DNA of 64,000 nucleotides from Heliocidaris erythrogramma (taxonomy: Eukaryota > Echinodermata > Echinoidea > Camarodonta > Echinometridae): contig CM046863.1 in assembly GCA_025617745.1 (NCBI GenBank), forward strand, positions 12,344,273 through 12,408,272. Direction: 5' to 3'. Every line of letters starts with the position of its first letter. Position 1 is the stretch's first letter. The notes beneath the pieces are model-generated. The model saw only the letters and a list, made by a program, of their open reading frames with translations. It made no database searches and had not been told where the DNA came from. Positions 1-11,543 of the stretch are shown here, piece by piece. Position numbers and translations under genes: made by a program.

Positions 1-891
1 AATGCTGGTGTCAATTACCTTCAAAATCCGTCAATGACTCGCCATATGAAATGACTTTCACATGACAAACATTTGAAATAAATATATCCGCAGCATTATT
101 TTTGAAAATTATATTTTCAACTGCAGGTCGACATTGCAGGATTTCCCCCATGCCTTTTGCACACACTGTCATCTATACGCCGTTTTCGGAGTATAAACCT
201 GTGCTCGGTTTTCCGAAGTTGGGTCTGACCGCAAGGGTGTAAATGCAAAGTGAACGTTGCAAAGATGGTACAATTAACTTCTGATTATCGACCCTTAACT
301 GCTAGGGTATTAGTGAAACCGGTAGAAATCTGACTTTTTAAACGTCCCGTTGGGAGATCTAAACGTACCCTATTGGAACCGAATGGTCCCTGTATTAAGT
401 CTATGGGACTGAGAGAATGCAGTATTCAACGGGTTATGCCTAGGGCAACTAACATCCCGCCAGTCATATTCCCCATATAACTACCTAATAAACCGCTTCT
501 GTAATGTATACAAATTTATGCACATATATTCTCTGATGAGCACCTAGTGACGAGCTATTCCATGAACATGCTTTTTATAAATGAGCCTCAATGCTTGAAA
601 TCCAGTTTGCATACATTATTTGTTGCTATGCCTGGCAAGCTTTCAGGTTGTCAAGAACAACCTTTGTTTGAAAGGTATGCATAAAATTTGCAAACATTAC
701 CGAAGCGGTCTATTGGCTATTCCCATTACTTATATCCCCTGGACGACCAGTCTTAGGAGGAATTCCCATAACCTCGAAAACAATACGAAAGCACTGAACC
801 GAGTTAAAATTAAATTGCTCGCAACATGGCATGAGGATGAGTTGTCTTCTGTTGACCTTGTTTTGTTTTCATGTTTTACAATGTTAAACAG
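1..891. other. Non-coding flank or intron, with a shared repeat at 525-645
   Basis: No exon is convincing here. Bases 525-645 resemble the interior of the inverted-repeat element near 62.13-62.25 kb (shared stretch AATCCAGTTTGCATACATTA). This marks a decayed or partial copy of that repeat. Confidence 0.4.
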
Positions 892-1127
892 GAGGCGGGA
901 CTATTGACTATCAAAGATTCTAAACTCTCCGATGAAGTGACATCCGGAATATGGTCCTGCCTCCAACATTTCACATCGCTCAAAAGTATTTTCTTGTCAA
1001 GCACCACTCTCGATTTACAATCTCCGCTTCCAAAGCTGCCATCTGTCACTCAACTGATAGGCAAAACACTAACGTCGAACCACTACGACGAATTGATTTC
1101 ATCAGTGCCATCAGTAATATATTTAAG
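892..1127 (+). CDS. LRR module exon A
   Basis: The acceptor TTAAACAG precedes GAG at 892, and the exon ends in AG before GTAAAT (phase 0 in, phase 2 out). It encodes about 78 residues with the motif LxxLKSIFLSSTTL, and it is a clear paralogue of the exon at 4078-4310. The 61-nt partner exon expected just upstream was not found in bases 1-890. Confidence 0.7.
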
Positions 1128-4100
1128 GTAAATACATCTGGGCCCTGATTGCAGGGGTAGACGGTCAATGGGGAGTTTGTGGAGTCTTCCCCATAGGTCG
1201 CACGATATTCCGGAATGAGGGACGGTCCCTTTGAGGACAGATGTCTGGTTGGTATACATTTAGAATGTTCAGTGGGCCGGTAACGTCAGAATTCCCCAAT
1301 GATATTGCTAAAAAAACAAAATTGGTGATGTAAAAAAAAATAACAAACGTTCCATTACTTATATTAGCTCAAAAAATCAAAATAGCCAGAAGTAAAATAC
1401 CTGTATGAAATGAATAGGCCTCTTCTTCTGTAAGAAGTGCATCCGTCATAGTTGAAGATCAACACACTGCAGATTGGCGTGCATGCAGTCGTCATGACAC
1501 AAACAGACTTCAGGTGCAAATTGTATTTACATGTGAATAGGGTGTCGTGCAGCAATATATATGTGAAGTGCTCCTAAAAAGTTTGTTGAAATGACTGCAT
1601 GCTAGATGAGGGCTCCCCTCAATGCCCTATTGAAGACATCAAGTGACGGGAAGACTGCAGGATCCTTCTTTTTTCCATTCTCTGCAGGTGCAAGAGAAGA
1701 AGGATGAGGAGAATACTTGAGAGCTGGACTGTGGGATCCAGAACCGGCTAGCATAGCCTCTTGTGGTTGATGCCAATGGTATCAGGTGGTCCTTCCAATC
1801 GATATCAATTAGGTTGAACCGTATCCTGTAGTCTGGGAGATCATTTATGGAAGTTCAACCTGAACTTGCTGTGTGCGATTTCTGAGGAAGTCTTCTACCC
1901 ACTGCAAAGTAGACCCCCTAACTCCATAGTGTTCAAGCTTGGAGTAGACTGTGGGACACCTTATCGAATGCCTTGGCAAAGTCCTCTATTCCTCGAGCCA
2001 GATCGTTGGTCAAAATCAGCTGAGTATCACATGATCTTCTTTTCCGGAATCCATGTTGGGCATCATATAGGATATCGTGATCTGTGAGATGGTTGATAGT
2101 GGCGCGGTGGATGACATGGTCACACAGTTTGGATAGGATGGCAGTTAGGGAGATCGTTCGGTAGTTGGCTGGAGATGATCTGTTTCCCTTCTTGAATATG
2201 GGAACAATCAATGCTTTCTTCCATGTTGATGGTACAATCCCTTGGTCAAGAGAGGCCTGATAGAGAAGTGTAATTGCTGGTGCAATATCTTCTGCAATTT
2301 CCTTAAGTAGTCTGGCAGGAATTCTATCCGGTCCTGTTGCCTTGTGAGGATTTGGGTTCTTGAGTAGTTTGACAATCCCCTGGATGTTAATGGTGATACC
2401 ATCCATTGGAGGGTACGGGTAAGGTCGATGTGTTGTACCAGGGCTGGTTGAATCTGGTTGAGCTGAGCTTGGAAGGAACATCTTCACTAAGGGCCTTCTT
2501 TAGGAACTGCTCAATTTCGTTGGCCAGAATTTCCACGGGCTAGCTGTAGAAGAAGGACGGGAAACAAAGTTGTCGGTCCACAACTTAGCGTCCCTATGTA
2601 TCACTTCAAAATCAGCTATTTTTCATAAGAATATTTTGTGGCCTGTCAGTTTTCTTTCTTCCAGCCCTAATATTCCAGTCAGCGTACATGGCATCATGGT
2701 CAATCAGGCCTGGTAATCCTTTGCAACGATCGGTTGGTAAGGATGACATCCAGTATGTTATCATTTCAAGTAGGAAAGTCCATCATCTGCTCCATATCGG
2801 TTCGAGCTAGCATTTGGAGAAAGGATTCACTTATGTCTTTAGGATACTTGTGACCAACAACTTGATCATAGTAGACCAACTGACATCAAGGAAGGTTGAC
2901 ATCTCCAGCAATCCATACTGGTATGCCTGAGTGAGTGGCACAGATGTCCTCTATATGATTGGTCTGGGGCGTCATGTAGGGCTGCTTGCTTCTTGGTGGG
3001 TAGTTAAGGGCACCGATGATGATGTGTTGGTTGCCACAGAGAACTTTCGCAGCAACAAGCTCATATTCAGAATCAATCATTATTTGCTGGCTTCTAAGGT
3101 TTGAATTGATGCCAAAGAGAACACCCCGTAGCCATCCTTACGATCCTTTATGTACACTGTGTAGTCTGGTGGAAAGATCTCTCCGAGGTGGAGGTCGGGT
3201 TAAGAATATGCTTTGATTTCTATTTATAAAAAAAATGAGACCATATATGATCAAATCTTATTTGTTTGATTTTCTTAAGTTTAATTGATAGACGTGCAAC
3301 ACTTGCTCCGGCGACATTTGTTCCGTAGTGAATATCCTACACAACCATTCCAACCCTAACTCTACATTTGTGATGAAATAGGGCCCTAAACAATTTATTC
3401 TCGCCGTAGCTAATTTCGAATCACCGAATCGATATGTTCTCTTCGTTCAGGATAACGGGCCAGACATCACAAGAGAGAAAACAACTTGATCTAACACTTC
3501 ATACTGTCGATGTAAGTATATCTCTGTTACTATTTTAATCAATGTGTTATCAATGTCATGATATCCCATTTCCTACATAAACCCAGTGGTCCCTGCATCA
3601 AGACTATGCGAGTGGGAGAATTTACTACTGCAAAAGGAATTGCATTCCTTTTTCACTAGGGGTGCTGTTGGAAGTAAACTCATGCTGAAGTTCTGAGATG
3701 TGTGCGTGTGTGTGTTTGTATACACATACCCACACATACGTGTCCTCGGTATGCCTTCATTTTGGGGTCAAAAATTGTACCTGTCTTTGAGGGACGTCGA
3801 TGTATGTTCATTCTAACAAATTTGCGTTTAATGTGAATGGACTATAGGGTGGACAAATGGAAGGGAATGCAAGTGACTTCTGTCCAATGCTTCATGTTGT
3901 CGTGGTAATTCTACAGAAAATCATAGAGGGAGAAGTTATCAAAGGGTTAACGAAACCAAGCGCCCATGAGAATGATAGCTCATGAGACAAACTCGTTGGT
4001 CTCGTCGGCTTTCTAACAACCTTATTTACGAGCGTTGATCTAACCCCCCCCCCCCCCTGTTCTATTTTATAACAAAGGATGGACAATTATCTATCAAAGC

Positions 4101-7100
4101 TTCTGAACTATCTTTTGATGTAACATGCGGAATATGGTCTTGCCTCGAAGACTTCACATCAGTGAGAAGCATCTCCTTGTCAGACACCACTCTCAAGTTG
4201 CCATTTGACCTTCCTAAGCTTACAACTGTCACTGAACTGATGGGTGATAAACTGACGTTAGACAACTACGGAAGATTGATATCATCACTACCCTCAGTAA
4301 AGCATGTGAGGTAATTCACGATTCAAGATTTTAACTTTATTTCACATCGCTTGAAAAAACAACAACATTACAAGATATACATTAAACGAAATAAATATAA
4401 AAAATGATCATGATAACAACATATGATATAGACTTAGGTATGCAGCGGATGTAAATTCATCTACCTTTTTTTCATATATCTATTCTTGTTTTAATCTCCT
4501 TCTTTTTATTAGTTGTAATATGTGACCCGCCGCCTCAAAACCTACAATAAGTCGCACGGACCACAACGTAGCAAACAGCCCAAAATAGTAAATTTGCTTG
4601 GATCAGTCGATTTTCTGTTTTTGATATAATTGGGTAGTTTCATTATCATTCTATCATGTCTCAAGTTTGTGAGTCATAATTCGACTTAGAAATATGTTTT
4701 TGGGGCATTTTAAAATGACTCCTTTTTTCACCTGTCGAGCTAAAAAATCGAAATCGCCGAAATTTGTAATACTTTCATTCATTGCCAAATTACTACTTTA
4801 CCTCTAAAGGTATTAAATTGATTTTTGGAGTGAGTAATGAATAGGTCCTCCTGGACCAGCATGCCAAAATTCAGCCTAATCTGATAATCCCTTCACACCG
4901 GGTGCTATGGCCATTTGAATACCCAGTTTTACTTGGGCACACACAGAGAGCGCAGGTTTAGCACTCCTTTGTTCCGAACTTAAATGGCCATTTTCTCTGA
5001 ATAGGAGTTATTGATTGCTGGTTACATACTGATCCTAAATGTGATATTTAAAGGTGTTATCATTGAATAAACTAAGCAAGTGATATACCATTGGAAAGCT
5101 GAGAATCTCTACTTTCAGAAAATGTATAAAAGGAAAACAATAATTTTGGCGACTTATTGTAGGTTTTGAGGCGTCGGGTCACATATTACTATTTCTAGTT
5201 TTATTATTACAGTGATCATAATTATCGTTATGATTGTTGCTAGCTGTATACTTGAATACATTGGTGCACAACAAATATAACGATGTCATAAGACAAAGTA
5301 TTCCCACATCAAAGTAAAGTCAGGGAAGCTTTAAAGGAGAATTAAGCCCTGATTACAAATTTACTTATATTGGAAGGTGTAATATATTCCTACTTATTGG
5401 CCTAAATCATTTTCTAATAAGATATCAGAAAAGGGTATAAATAAAGATATTCCAACACCCGGTATCGTCTCCTACTCATTTCCATGGGGGCTGCCATTTT
5501 CTTGCTGATTTGGAGTTGTACATGAACCATTGAGAAATGTTCCAGTCAGGAAGATATTTTGAATCCAAATCCTAAATTGATTCTCCTGTGTATTTACAAT
5601 CAAACGGTTTTAGCTATCAGAATCAGTTTCACTTTCCCTTTATAATGGTGTGAAATAAGGTCATGTTTAAATACACTAAACTCTTTATAATTTGATAAAT
5701 AATTGCATTGCAATTACGTTCATTCGTTATAGGACGTCGTCTGCTTAAGCAGGATCGATCCCGAGTGTGACGACATCAAAACATCGCTATATTTCTGGCG
5801 AATCCTCGGATATTCCAGATGCTGAGAAGAGCTTTTATTTGTGTTGTTTTTATAATCATCAGATACGCAGTTGACATAAAACTTATACGATTGCCATCTG
5901 TAAGCTTCCCAGTTTCTAGTGATACATTAATTGCCATATTTGTGATTTTCTTTGAATACCTACTTTAAGCGAATATCGATTTTCAACAGAAATATATTAG
6001 GAAATCTTCAGTTTAAAAATAAATTGACATATCTATTCTATATTTTTAATCTCAAATGGGTTTTTAATTTTGAAAAAGGCAATTGAGCATTTGGATTAAG
6101 AAAATCTTCTTGTACACATAAACAAAATGGCATCCCCCATGTGCTGCTAGCAGACGATACATATTGGTAGCGGATGGTAAATTTTGTTCAGAAAAATTTG
6201 ATTCGTGTCGATCTCGTATATTTTGACGCGAAGCCATATAGTCTAACAAGTAGGAATAAATAACACCTGTGAACACTATTGTCTCTATTTTTGAGCGTAA
6301 TTCTCCTTTAAAGACTGCTTTCGCCTCAACCATACACGTACTGAAAAGAAAATATTATATTTTGACCCAAATATCAATCGGCAATGTCTCCACACTGAAT
6401 GAATGAATGAATGAATGAATGAATTTATTACCATTTCTAAAACAATATATGAAACATATTTACAAGGCATATTTACACTAGGTGCATTGTCTCGTACTAC
6501 ATGATATGCCTACATACTATGTACATTCTTTTTGTGTTCTGTCTTTTACTTTTGGCCTTTTTCTCTGTAGTTCTATAAGAACTTTTTTCTTTTTATCCTT
6601 TTGTCTGCATCAATCAGGATAAACGGCCACACAACTAAAGCGGAGGAGAAGCTCAATCTAGAACTTGATCTTCACAATGTAAGTCTGTAAATAAAGGATA
6701 TGCGATTATTAAAAAGTAATTTGTCTATATAAAACTCAAGTATGACTTCTTTAATTGAACATCTAGTAGCACGTATTGTATGTAGCCTCCGCTTGTAGTG
6801 TCACGGAAACGCCACCCTTTACACATTTCTACCGGGGGCTCCATCCTATTGAACTGCTCCCTAGATGAATTTACATTTCCGACACCCTCTCCTAAGCAAT
6901 TATCCCTTTTAAATCAACAAAGGATCCTAATGACAACATTGAAATCGGTCAACGGGGTAATATAAAACAGGGGAAATTATGATGATTATTATTATTATTA
7001 TTATTATTATCATCACTATTAATTGATGAAAATGCACAGCTGGCAATTGTAACATTGACATGTGTAAGTTAATTGATTTTTATTCCCTTCTCTCTGACCT

Positions 7101-10053
7101 AATAATAATACTATGATTTTCAACAAAGAGCATTTTTTGTATTCCACTTTTCGTGCCACTACGTTTTATGAAACAAAAAAATCATGCTAATATTTGTTGC
7201 TAATCCTATGTTCTACACACTCTTCGGTCCTTATACCCAACAGTGACATTTAGCTACTTAAGAATTTCAGGTCGTCTACAGAGGATTTGATTGTGGCCTG
7301 CAAAATCATATTCAGAATCAAACTTAGATGTTTTTGATTAAAACGAAACGATGAAAAAACAAAACACTAAAAAATCATCCCTGTTCTAGTTCCTCGGGTG
7401 GTTTGTATGTTAACTGATAAAACACTCAAAAATCACAAATTAACTCTTCTCCCTCTCTTTCTATTTCCCAATATCACACACGCACACACACACACACACA
7501 CGCACTCACACGCATTGACGCATACTATCATACTCTCTATCTGACGGTAGAATGCCAAAGTGAAGATAGAGAAATCTGCAGTAACGTGTGAACAGCTACA
7601 GAGAACCGGATTATGGTCCTACCTTGGAAAAATTCCCAACCTACGAGTTCATATCAGCCACTCCACTCTTCACTTGCCTTCGTCTCCTCTAAAGCTTTCA
7701 TCTGTCACAAGCTTAACGGCAGATAGAGTGGCATTTTCACCCAGCTACGTAGCCCTGTTTGACTCTCTGCCTAATGTGAAAGAGATCGATATAACAGTTG
7801 GTGATGCAGATAGAGACATAGGCCTCATTACTGGTGGTCTCCGTGGAACAGGGGGGAAGCAGCTCGCATCTATCAGCCTTCATGCACGGCCATCATTCCC
7901 ATTAGAAAAGAGGGAAGTGTCGAGAGATACGATGGGAAAATTCTTACGTCAGATCGGAGAACATACAACGAACCTCCAGAGGCTTCGTTTGCATGATATA
8001 GCATTTAGAGACGAGAAGGCACTGGTTGAGTTCGTAAAGTCCTGCCAACGCGTGAAAACAATAGAGCAAATCGAGTGAGTTATGTTCCTTTGTTTGGAGC
8101 CAAAAGGACGTTAACACTGTGTTAAAGTATAGAGGTAACGTCATTCTAGCTCCAGACAGACTGACAGACGGTTTGTTCCTAATTCCCTGAACCATAATAC
8201 TTACTCTGAAAATGTACTTATACTTGCATGGGCGCACTCAACTATCACTGGTAGCCACATTGGTCGTGGTATAAATGAACCTCTGAAACAAGATATGTAC
8301 CATAATCATAATACTGGCACCAATATGGCTCCATGATTTCATGCCCCACAGCCAATAGTGCGTATACCACGGGGTATTTCGACACGTAACAAATTCTGGA
8401 CTCCTTTTAAATGAATTCTTGTTACTTCTCTTGATTTTTCATGGGACTTCAATTGTTCGATTGGCTACTGCATGGTGCCATCGACATAATAGCGCATTTA
8501 TTTCCGCGCGCAAATTATATTTCAATAACCATATGTATTATTCTGGCGCCTACCTTTAAATACCCCTTCAGTTATATTTTCGATGAATAATGAAGCCCCT
8601 AAAATCGATGCGATGGGGATGCAAAACTTTCTTACTTTCATAATTTCACCATGGGCATCTCCGCTCATAAGTTCCATAGTATTTCTCTTGTGCTACAATG
8701 AAAACCTTGTGAAAAAATATGTAAGTATAAGGTTCCCAACATGATGATGTTCAGAAAAAGAAAAGCGGGTAAATGAACGAAATTACAAACTCCCAATAAC
8801 TCAGGTCTTCAGTAATAGTCGTCCTCGATTATTATCAAAATGTGCTATTTGTCGGAGGCAAGGGTTTCTAATTGTCTATATTTTATAATTTCTTAGCGTT
8901 AACAAGTAAGTATAAAAAAAGGGGGGAAAAAACCCCTCCAAAACAACAAACTACAAAAAAAAAACCAACAACAACGGGTGCTTAGTGTAATCATTGAGTT
9001 ACTATAAGTGAGGTGTACTTATGTAGATATACTTACGTCAAATCAGGAGTGCCATGATATATCTTCTATGCATATTTTACCAGGGGGCGGTAGGGCGATA
9101 TTCCGATCCGTTATGACAAAGTCACATGCGATGTTAGGTGTTTTAAATGATAAGTTTTGCCGTGCGCACCTCTAGATTACTCCATTTCTTCTTCTCCATT
9201 TCTATCTCTCTCTCTCGTCTCTTATGTAGGTTATGGCGGTGCGGATCCAAAAAGGCAGGTGCTTTGGATTCTTATCTCAAGGCTTTTAACACCATGCCAG
9301 GGATTATCCAAGTGGATGTTTCGCACGTAAGTATCTACTTGTCAATGGAATTGTCCATTCCCTAATGAAAAGTAGTTTCCTAAGCCTGTAGTTCTTAATG
9401 TTTTTTTTTTTTTTTTTTATATGTTGCTATTTGGTTCAGTGTATTTATTTATAAATTCTTCTGCATTACCTCACTGCCAGGATATCATCATCTTCTTATT
9501 GTAAGTTGGTTTTGTCGAAAACGAAAACCTTCACGTGCAATGTTTGTCTTTATTACATGAAATGTTTTTCAAAGTTCGCACTTGTTTATCCTCTACAATG
9601 CAGTGGACCTCGCACTTCCACAAATTATGATGATCGTGCTTTTTCTACAATTGCCCCTTCTCTCTGGAATTCTCTACCTGCCTATATACATCTAACCACT
9701 TTCGTTAATCAGTTTGAGTCCCTGCTCAAAACTTACCTTTTTAGTAGATTGTCCTCTGGAAATGGCCCAGTTGTGGGTCAGTCGATGGAGGTGCACACCG
9801 ACTTTGATTTTCACTATTCATTTACTGTATTTATACAGTGTATCCATTGTTTGAATTACATAAGGTTTCTAATAATTTGTTGTATTTTTGTATTGTTTTG
9901 GATTTAATCTTAATTCACGGTATTAAAACCGTGCGCTTAGAGACATCCGTATTAAGCGCCTAATAAATGTATTGTATTATTATTATTATTTACTTTTATT
10001 TACTGCTCTTACAGAATATCTCACAGAGATTGAGCTACACGAAGGATTCATGA
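892..10053 (+). CDS. LRR-type, NLR-like gene, 3' part (seven exons)
   Basis: Seven exons (892-1127, 3451-3511, 4078-4310, 6618-6678, 7551-8074, 9230-9326, 10015-10053) all have AG/GT borders and join in one open frame of 417 codons ending in TGA. Phases match at every junction, and the pattern repeats: a 61-nt exon (phase 2 to 0) followed by a larger exon (phase 0 to 2). The larger exons encode related leucine-rich segments, for example GIWSCLQHFTSLKSIFLSS and GIWSCLEDFTSVRSISLSD, then a block ending SSVPSV or SSLPSV. Such tandem LRR exon modules fit the C-terminal ligand-sensing part of sea-urchin NLR-like receptors; this family assignment is inferred, since no NACHT or death-fold domain lies in the window. 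The 5' end is missing because exon 892 begins in phase 0 after an AG acceptor, so earlier exons lie upstream. It could also be another LRR protein. Confidence 0.7.
1128..1640. other. Intron sequence, nothing recognised
   Basis: AT-rich intron between the exon at 892-1127 and the LINE remnant. No repeat, ORF or RNA gene was recognised. Confidence 0.4.
1640..3220 (-). mobile_element. Decayed CR1-group LINE fragment (endonuclease and RT)
   Basis: Minus-strand pieces match a LINE. An endonuclease part near 2886-3080 reads IIIGALNYPPRS and IPVWIAGDVNLP, and an RT part at 1933-2487 reads NPHKATGPDRIPARLLKEIA, IVPIFKKGNRSSPANYR and DAQHGFRKRRSCDTQLIL. The RT part is close to the intact plus-strand LINE ORF at 28364-31918 (ATGPDRLPAQLLK, DAQHGFRKRRSC). 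The copy is broken by several stops and frame changes and lacks most of the catalytic RT core, so it is an old fossil. It lies antisense in the first intron of the LRR gene. Confidence 0.85.
3451..3511 (+). CDS. 61-nt linker exon 1 of LRR gene
   Basis: TTCGTTCAG precedes the exon and GTAAGT follows it. It reads ITGQTSQERKQLDLTLHTVD after one nucleotide that completes the previous codon. Its length and phase are identical to the exon at 6618-6678, and the pattern of charged residues then alternating leucines is the same. Confidence 0.65.
4078..4310 (+). CDS. LRR module exon B
   Basis: A C-rich tract (poly-C at 4044-4057) and ACAAAG precede GAT at 4078; GTAATT follows 4310. It encodes about 77 residues starting DGQLSIKASELSFDVTCGIW. 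It aligns by eye along its whole length with exon A, so the two are a duplicated module. In at phase 0, out at phase 2. Confidence 0.7.
4518..5187. mobile_element. TA-flanked inverted-repeat element (about 670 bp)
   Basis: The left end starts TATGTGACCCG and continues CCTCAAAACCTACAATAAG; the right end at 5148-5187 is its reverse complement over nearly 40 bases with few mismatches. Flanking TA and the absence of an ORF indicate a non-autonomous DNA transposon, probably Tc1/mariner-like by target site. It sits in the intron after LRR exon B. Confidence 0.75.
5335..6307. mobile_element. TTAA-flanked inverted-repeat element, copy 1
   Basis: TTAA at 5331-5334 and 6308-6311 flank terminal repeats AGGAGAATTA / TAATTCTCCT. 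The 973-bp body has no long ORF, so it is a non-autonomous element; the TTAA site points to piggyBac- or Kolobok-type mobilisation. Its outer parts match the copy at 33963-34860 in opposite orientation, while its core (about 5573-5965) matches 63135-63518 instead. Confidence 0.8.
6397..6424. repeat. (GAAT)7 microsatellite
   Basis: Seven perfect GAAT units in the intron upstream of the second 61-nt exon. Confidence 0.95.
6618..6678 (+). CDS. 61-nt linker exon 2 of LRR gene
   Basis: The acceptor CAATCAG and donor GTAAGT bound a 61-nt exon reading INGHTTKAEEKLNLELDLHN. It is homologous in position, length and phase to the exon at 3451-3511. Confidence 0.65.
6679..7550. repeat. Intron with (ATT)n and (CA)n microsatellites
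   Basis: The intron between the second 61-nt exon and the long LRR exon carries (ATT)n at about 6984-7010 and a CA-rich repeat at about 7476-7516. Nothing else was recognised. Confidence 0.7.
7551..8074 (+). CDS. Long LRR exon C
   Basis: The 524-nt exon starts AAT GCC AAA after GACGGTAG and ends before GTGAGT. Its first part (GLWSYLGKIPNLRVHISHST) repeats the pattern of exons A and B. It then continues with two more leucine-rich segments (NVKEIDITV and TTNLQRLRLHDIAF). The exon is open throughout and joins in frame to 9230. This is the strongest single coding exon of the gene. Confidence 0.75.
8075..9229. other. Intron, nothing recognised
   Basis: An 1155-base AT-rich intron with short A-rich runs near 8910-8970. 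No repeat family or coding potential was recognised. Confidence 0.4.
9230..9326 (+). CDS. LRR gene penultimate exon
   Basis: A pyrimidine-rich tract ending TTATGTAG precedes G TTA TGG, and CAC is followed by GTAAGT. Joined to exon C it reads ELWRCGSKKAGALDSYLKAF and then NTMPGIIQVDVSH, another LRR-like helix and strand unit. In at phase 2, out at phase 0. Confidence 0.65.
9500..9990 (+). mobile_element. 5'-truncated LINE 3' tail
   Basis: Plus-strand coding residue GPRTSTNYDDRAFSTIAPSL and then WNSLPAYIHLTTFVNQFESL is the typical C-terminus after the RT of CR1-type LINEs. It is followed by an untranslated end with TTAAGCGCCTAATAAATGTA and a tail of TTATTATTATT. Only the last part of the element was copied, which is usual for LINE insertion. 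It lies in the last intron of the LRR gene, in sense orientation. Confidence 0.75.
10015..10053 (+). CDS. LRR gene terminal exon
   Basis: CTCTTACAG precedes AAT. The exon encodes NISQRLSYTKDS and then TGA at 10051-10053. It is short, but it has the right acceptor and continues the frame of the previous exon. No canonical AATAAA was seen within about 500 bases downstream, so the 3' end of the transcript is unplaced. Confidence 0.5.
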   Translation, partial: NISQRLSYTKDS

Positions 10054-10779
10054 GTTTGCCTGACAGAGCTTTAATTGCACCGTAGCAAAAACACGTCACT
10101 TTGTGTGTTCCGCTTTGTTATGAAAGAATTTATAATAATTTCTACTTTACCTATTTAATCATATTACGTCATAATATCAGTTTGTAAAGATGGTGCTTAC
10201 TGGATAATTTCTGTGGAAAGTTGTATTTTGACATGGCTCGCCCTTCATTGGCAGGCAAAATTTTGTGGAATTTGCCATGCTAGGCTTCCAGTTGAAGTTG
10301 CAAGATTGAGATTCCATTCCTTTTGTCCAATACAATTAGAGAATGTCAGTCCTGTTTTTTTACTACAGATAATGTGTGTACTAGAGTTTCTAAGATTCTT
10401 TATTTCTATGAATGCAATTCAGGTTCAGGTGTGTCCAGGTCTTATGAATGAAAGTGTAGCACTACAATGTTCTTGCAGAAGAAAAGATAGTTCTGCCTAG
10501 TAAGGAGCAGATGATCTCCTTTTCTCTTTCACTGTTTAATTGCCACAGTGTATGTAAATTAGTTCAAAAAGAAGAATGAAATAGGCAGTTGTAGAAAGAA
10601 TGTGAAGTTGGAAGAATGAAGGGATCAATGATGCAAGCGCATTAATATTTAAGTGATAGGCTGATGTGATGTACGGTACTGCATTATAAGAGCCGGGGTG
10701 TTGGATTCATTCCTCCTCGTACTTGTTCTTAGAGAAGCTCTTGTTGCCGAGGCGTACATGTACTAGTAGTCCTTAGTAC
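10054..10779. other. 3' flank of LRR gene; right part may be a split LTR
   Basis: There is no coding signal. A TATA-like GCATTATAAGAGCCGG at about 10682-10697 lies shortly before the Gypsy insertion point. The sequence on the other side of that insertion (36051 onward) ends in an LTR-like segment with a primer site, so this stretch may be the left part of the same mag-like LTR. This is inferred. Confidence 0.3.
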
Positions 10780-11506
10780 TGTAGTAACTTTTCCGTACCA
10801 TATTGATTGGTATTGTTTATTTTCTACCATGTTTACAAACCTATTCATTGTTGTCACGAACGCTCGCGTGCCAGCCGCATTTCCTTATGGGTTACTCATT
10901 GTAAATAACATTCCGTATTTGATGCCGTCCGGCAGGTTGCGTCGATTAGTAAATTTCACGCATTCCAGTATGTCTAGCGATCAGTGTGTCGCCAATTAGC
11001 CAATCAAGTGTTTTGGCGAGTCAGATGGCCGATTTGTTATCCAATCAAATCATTAGTTCTCTTATCGTCTTCGGGAAGAAGACGCATCGATATTTTCTTC
11101 TTTACTTCACCATGTGATTTTGTTCTGGCAAGATCCTACGTATTTTTCGTTATCGGACTTATGACTTTGGATTTATTTACTTCACGCGAATAGCGGACTT
11201 TAATTTTTGGATATCATTATCGCGGAAACTCACGCATGTTTTTTTCTTCGTTTACATTTCGGGATTTGTGCAATAACTTTGGACAACCTTCGCGGTTACT
11301 TTTTTCTACGTCGTGTGTATTATTACAAGTTGCGATATCGCCGCGGACACCAGCGACCGCTCAGCAGTTACTCCCCCGTGACTTCCGCGGTTCATCATAG
11401 CACAGTCTGTACTTCCGCATTCTCATCGTGAACAGTATCTACACGTCGTAGCATAGCATCGGTAAGTAGTAGTAACTACATTAACGGAGTTTTCAGTTAC
11501 TCTACA
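10780..11506 (+). repeat. 5' LTR of CsRn1-type element
   Basis: 727-bp copy starting TGTAGTAAC and ending TCTACA, next to the tRNA-Trp-type primer site. It matches 35301-36050. Confidence 0.9.
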
Positions 11507-11507
11507 T

Positions 11508-11524
11508 TGGTGACCCCGACGTGA
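11508..11524 (+). promoter_or_regulatory. tRNA-Trp primer binding site
   Basis: TGGTGACCCCGACGTGA is the exact complement of the usual eukaryotic tRNA-Trp 3' end including CCA. It begins one base after the LTR. tRNA-Trp priming is a known trait of the CsRn1 clade. Confidence 0.85.
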
Positions 11525-11543
11525 TAATTTTTCACCCTTCATC

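Noticed and set aside
1364-1555. 63-codon minus-strand frame
   Set aside because: No similarity, no splice context, length expected by chance.
7476-7516. CRISPR-like or regulatory repeat
   Set aside because: It is a plain CA microsatellite.
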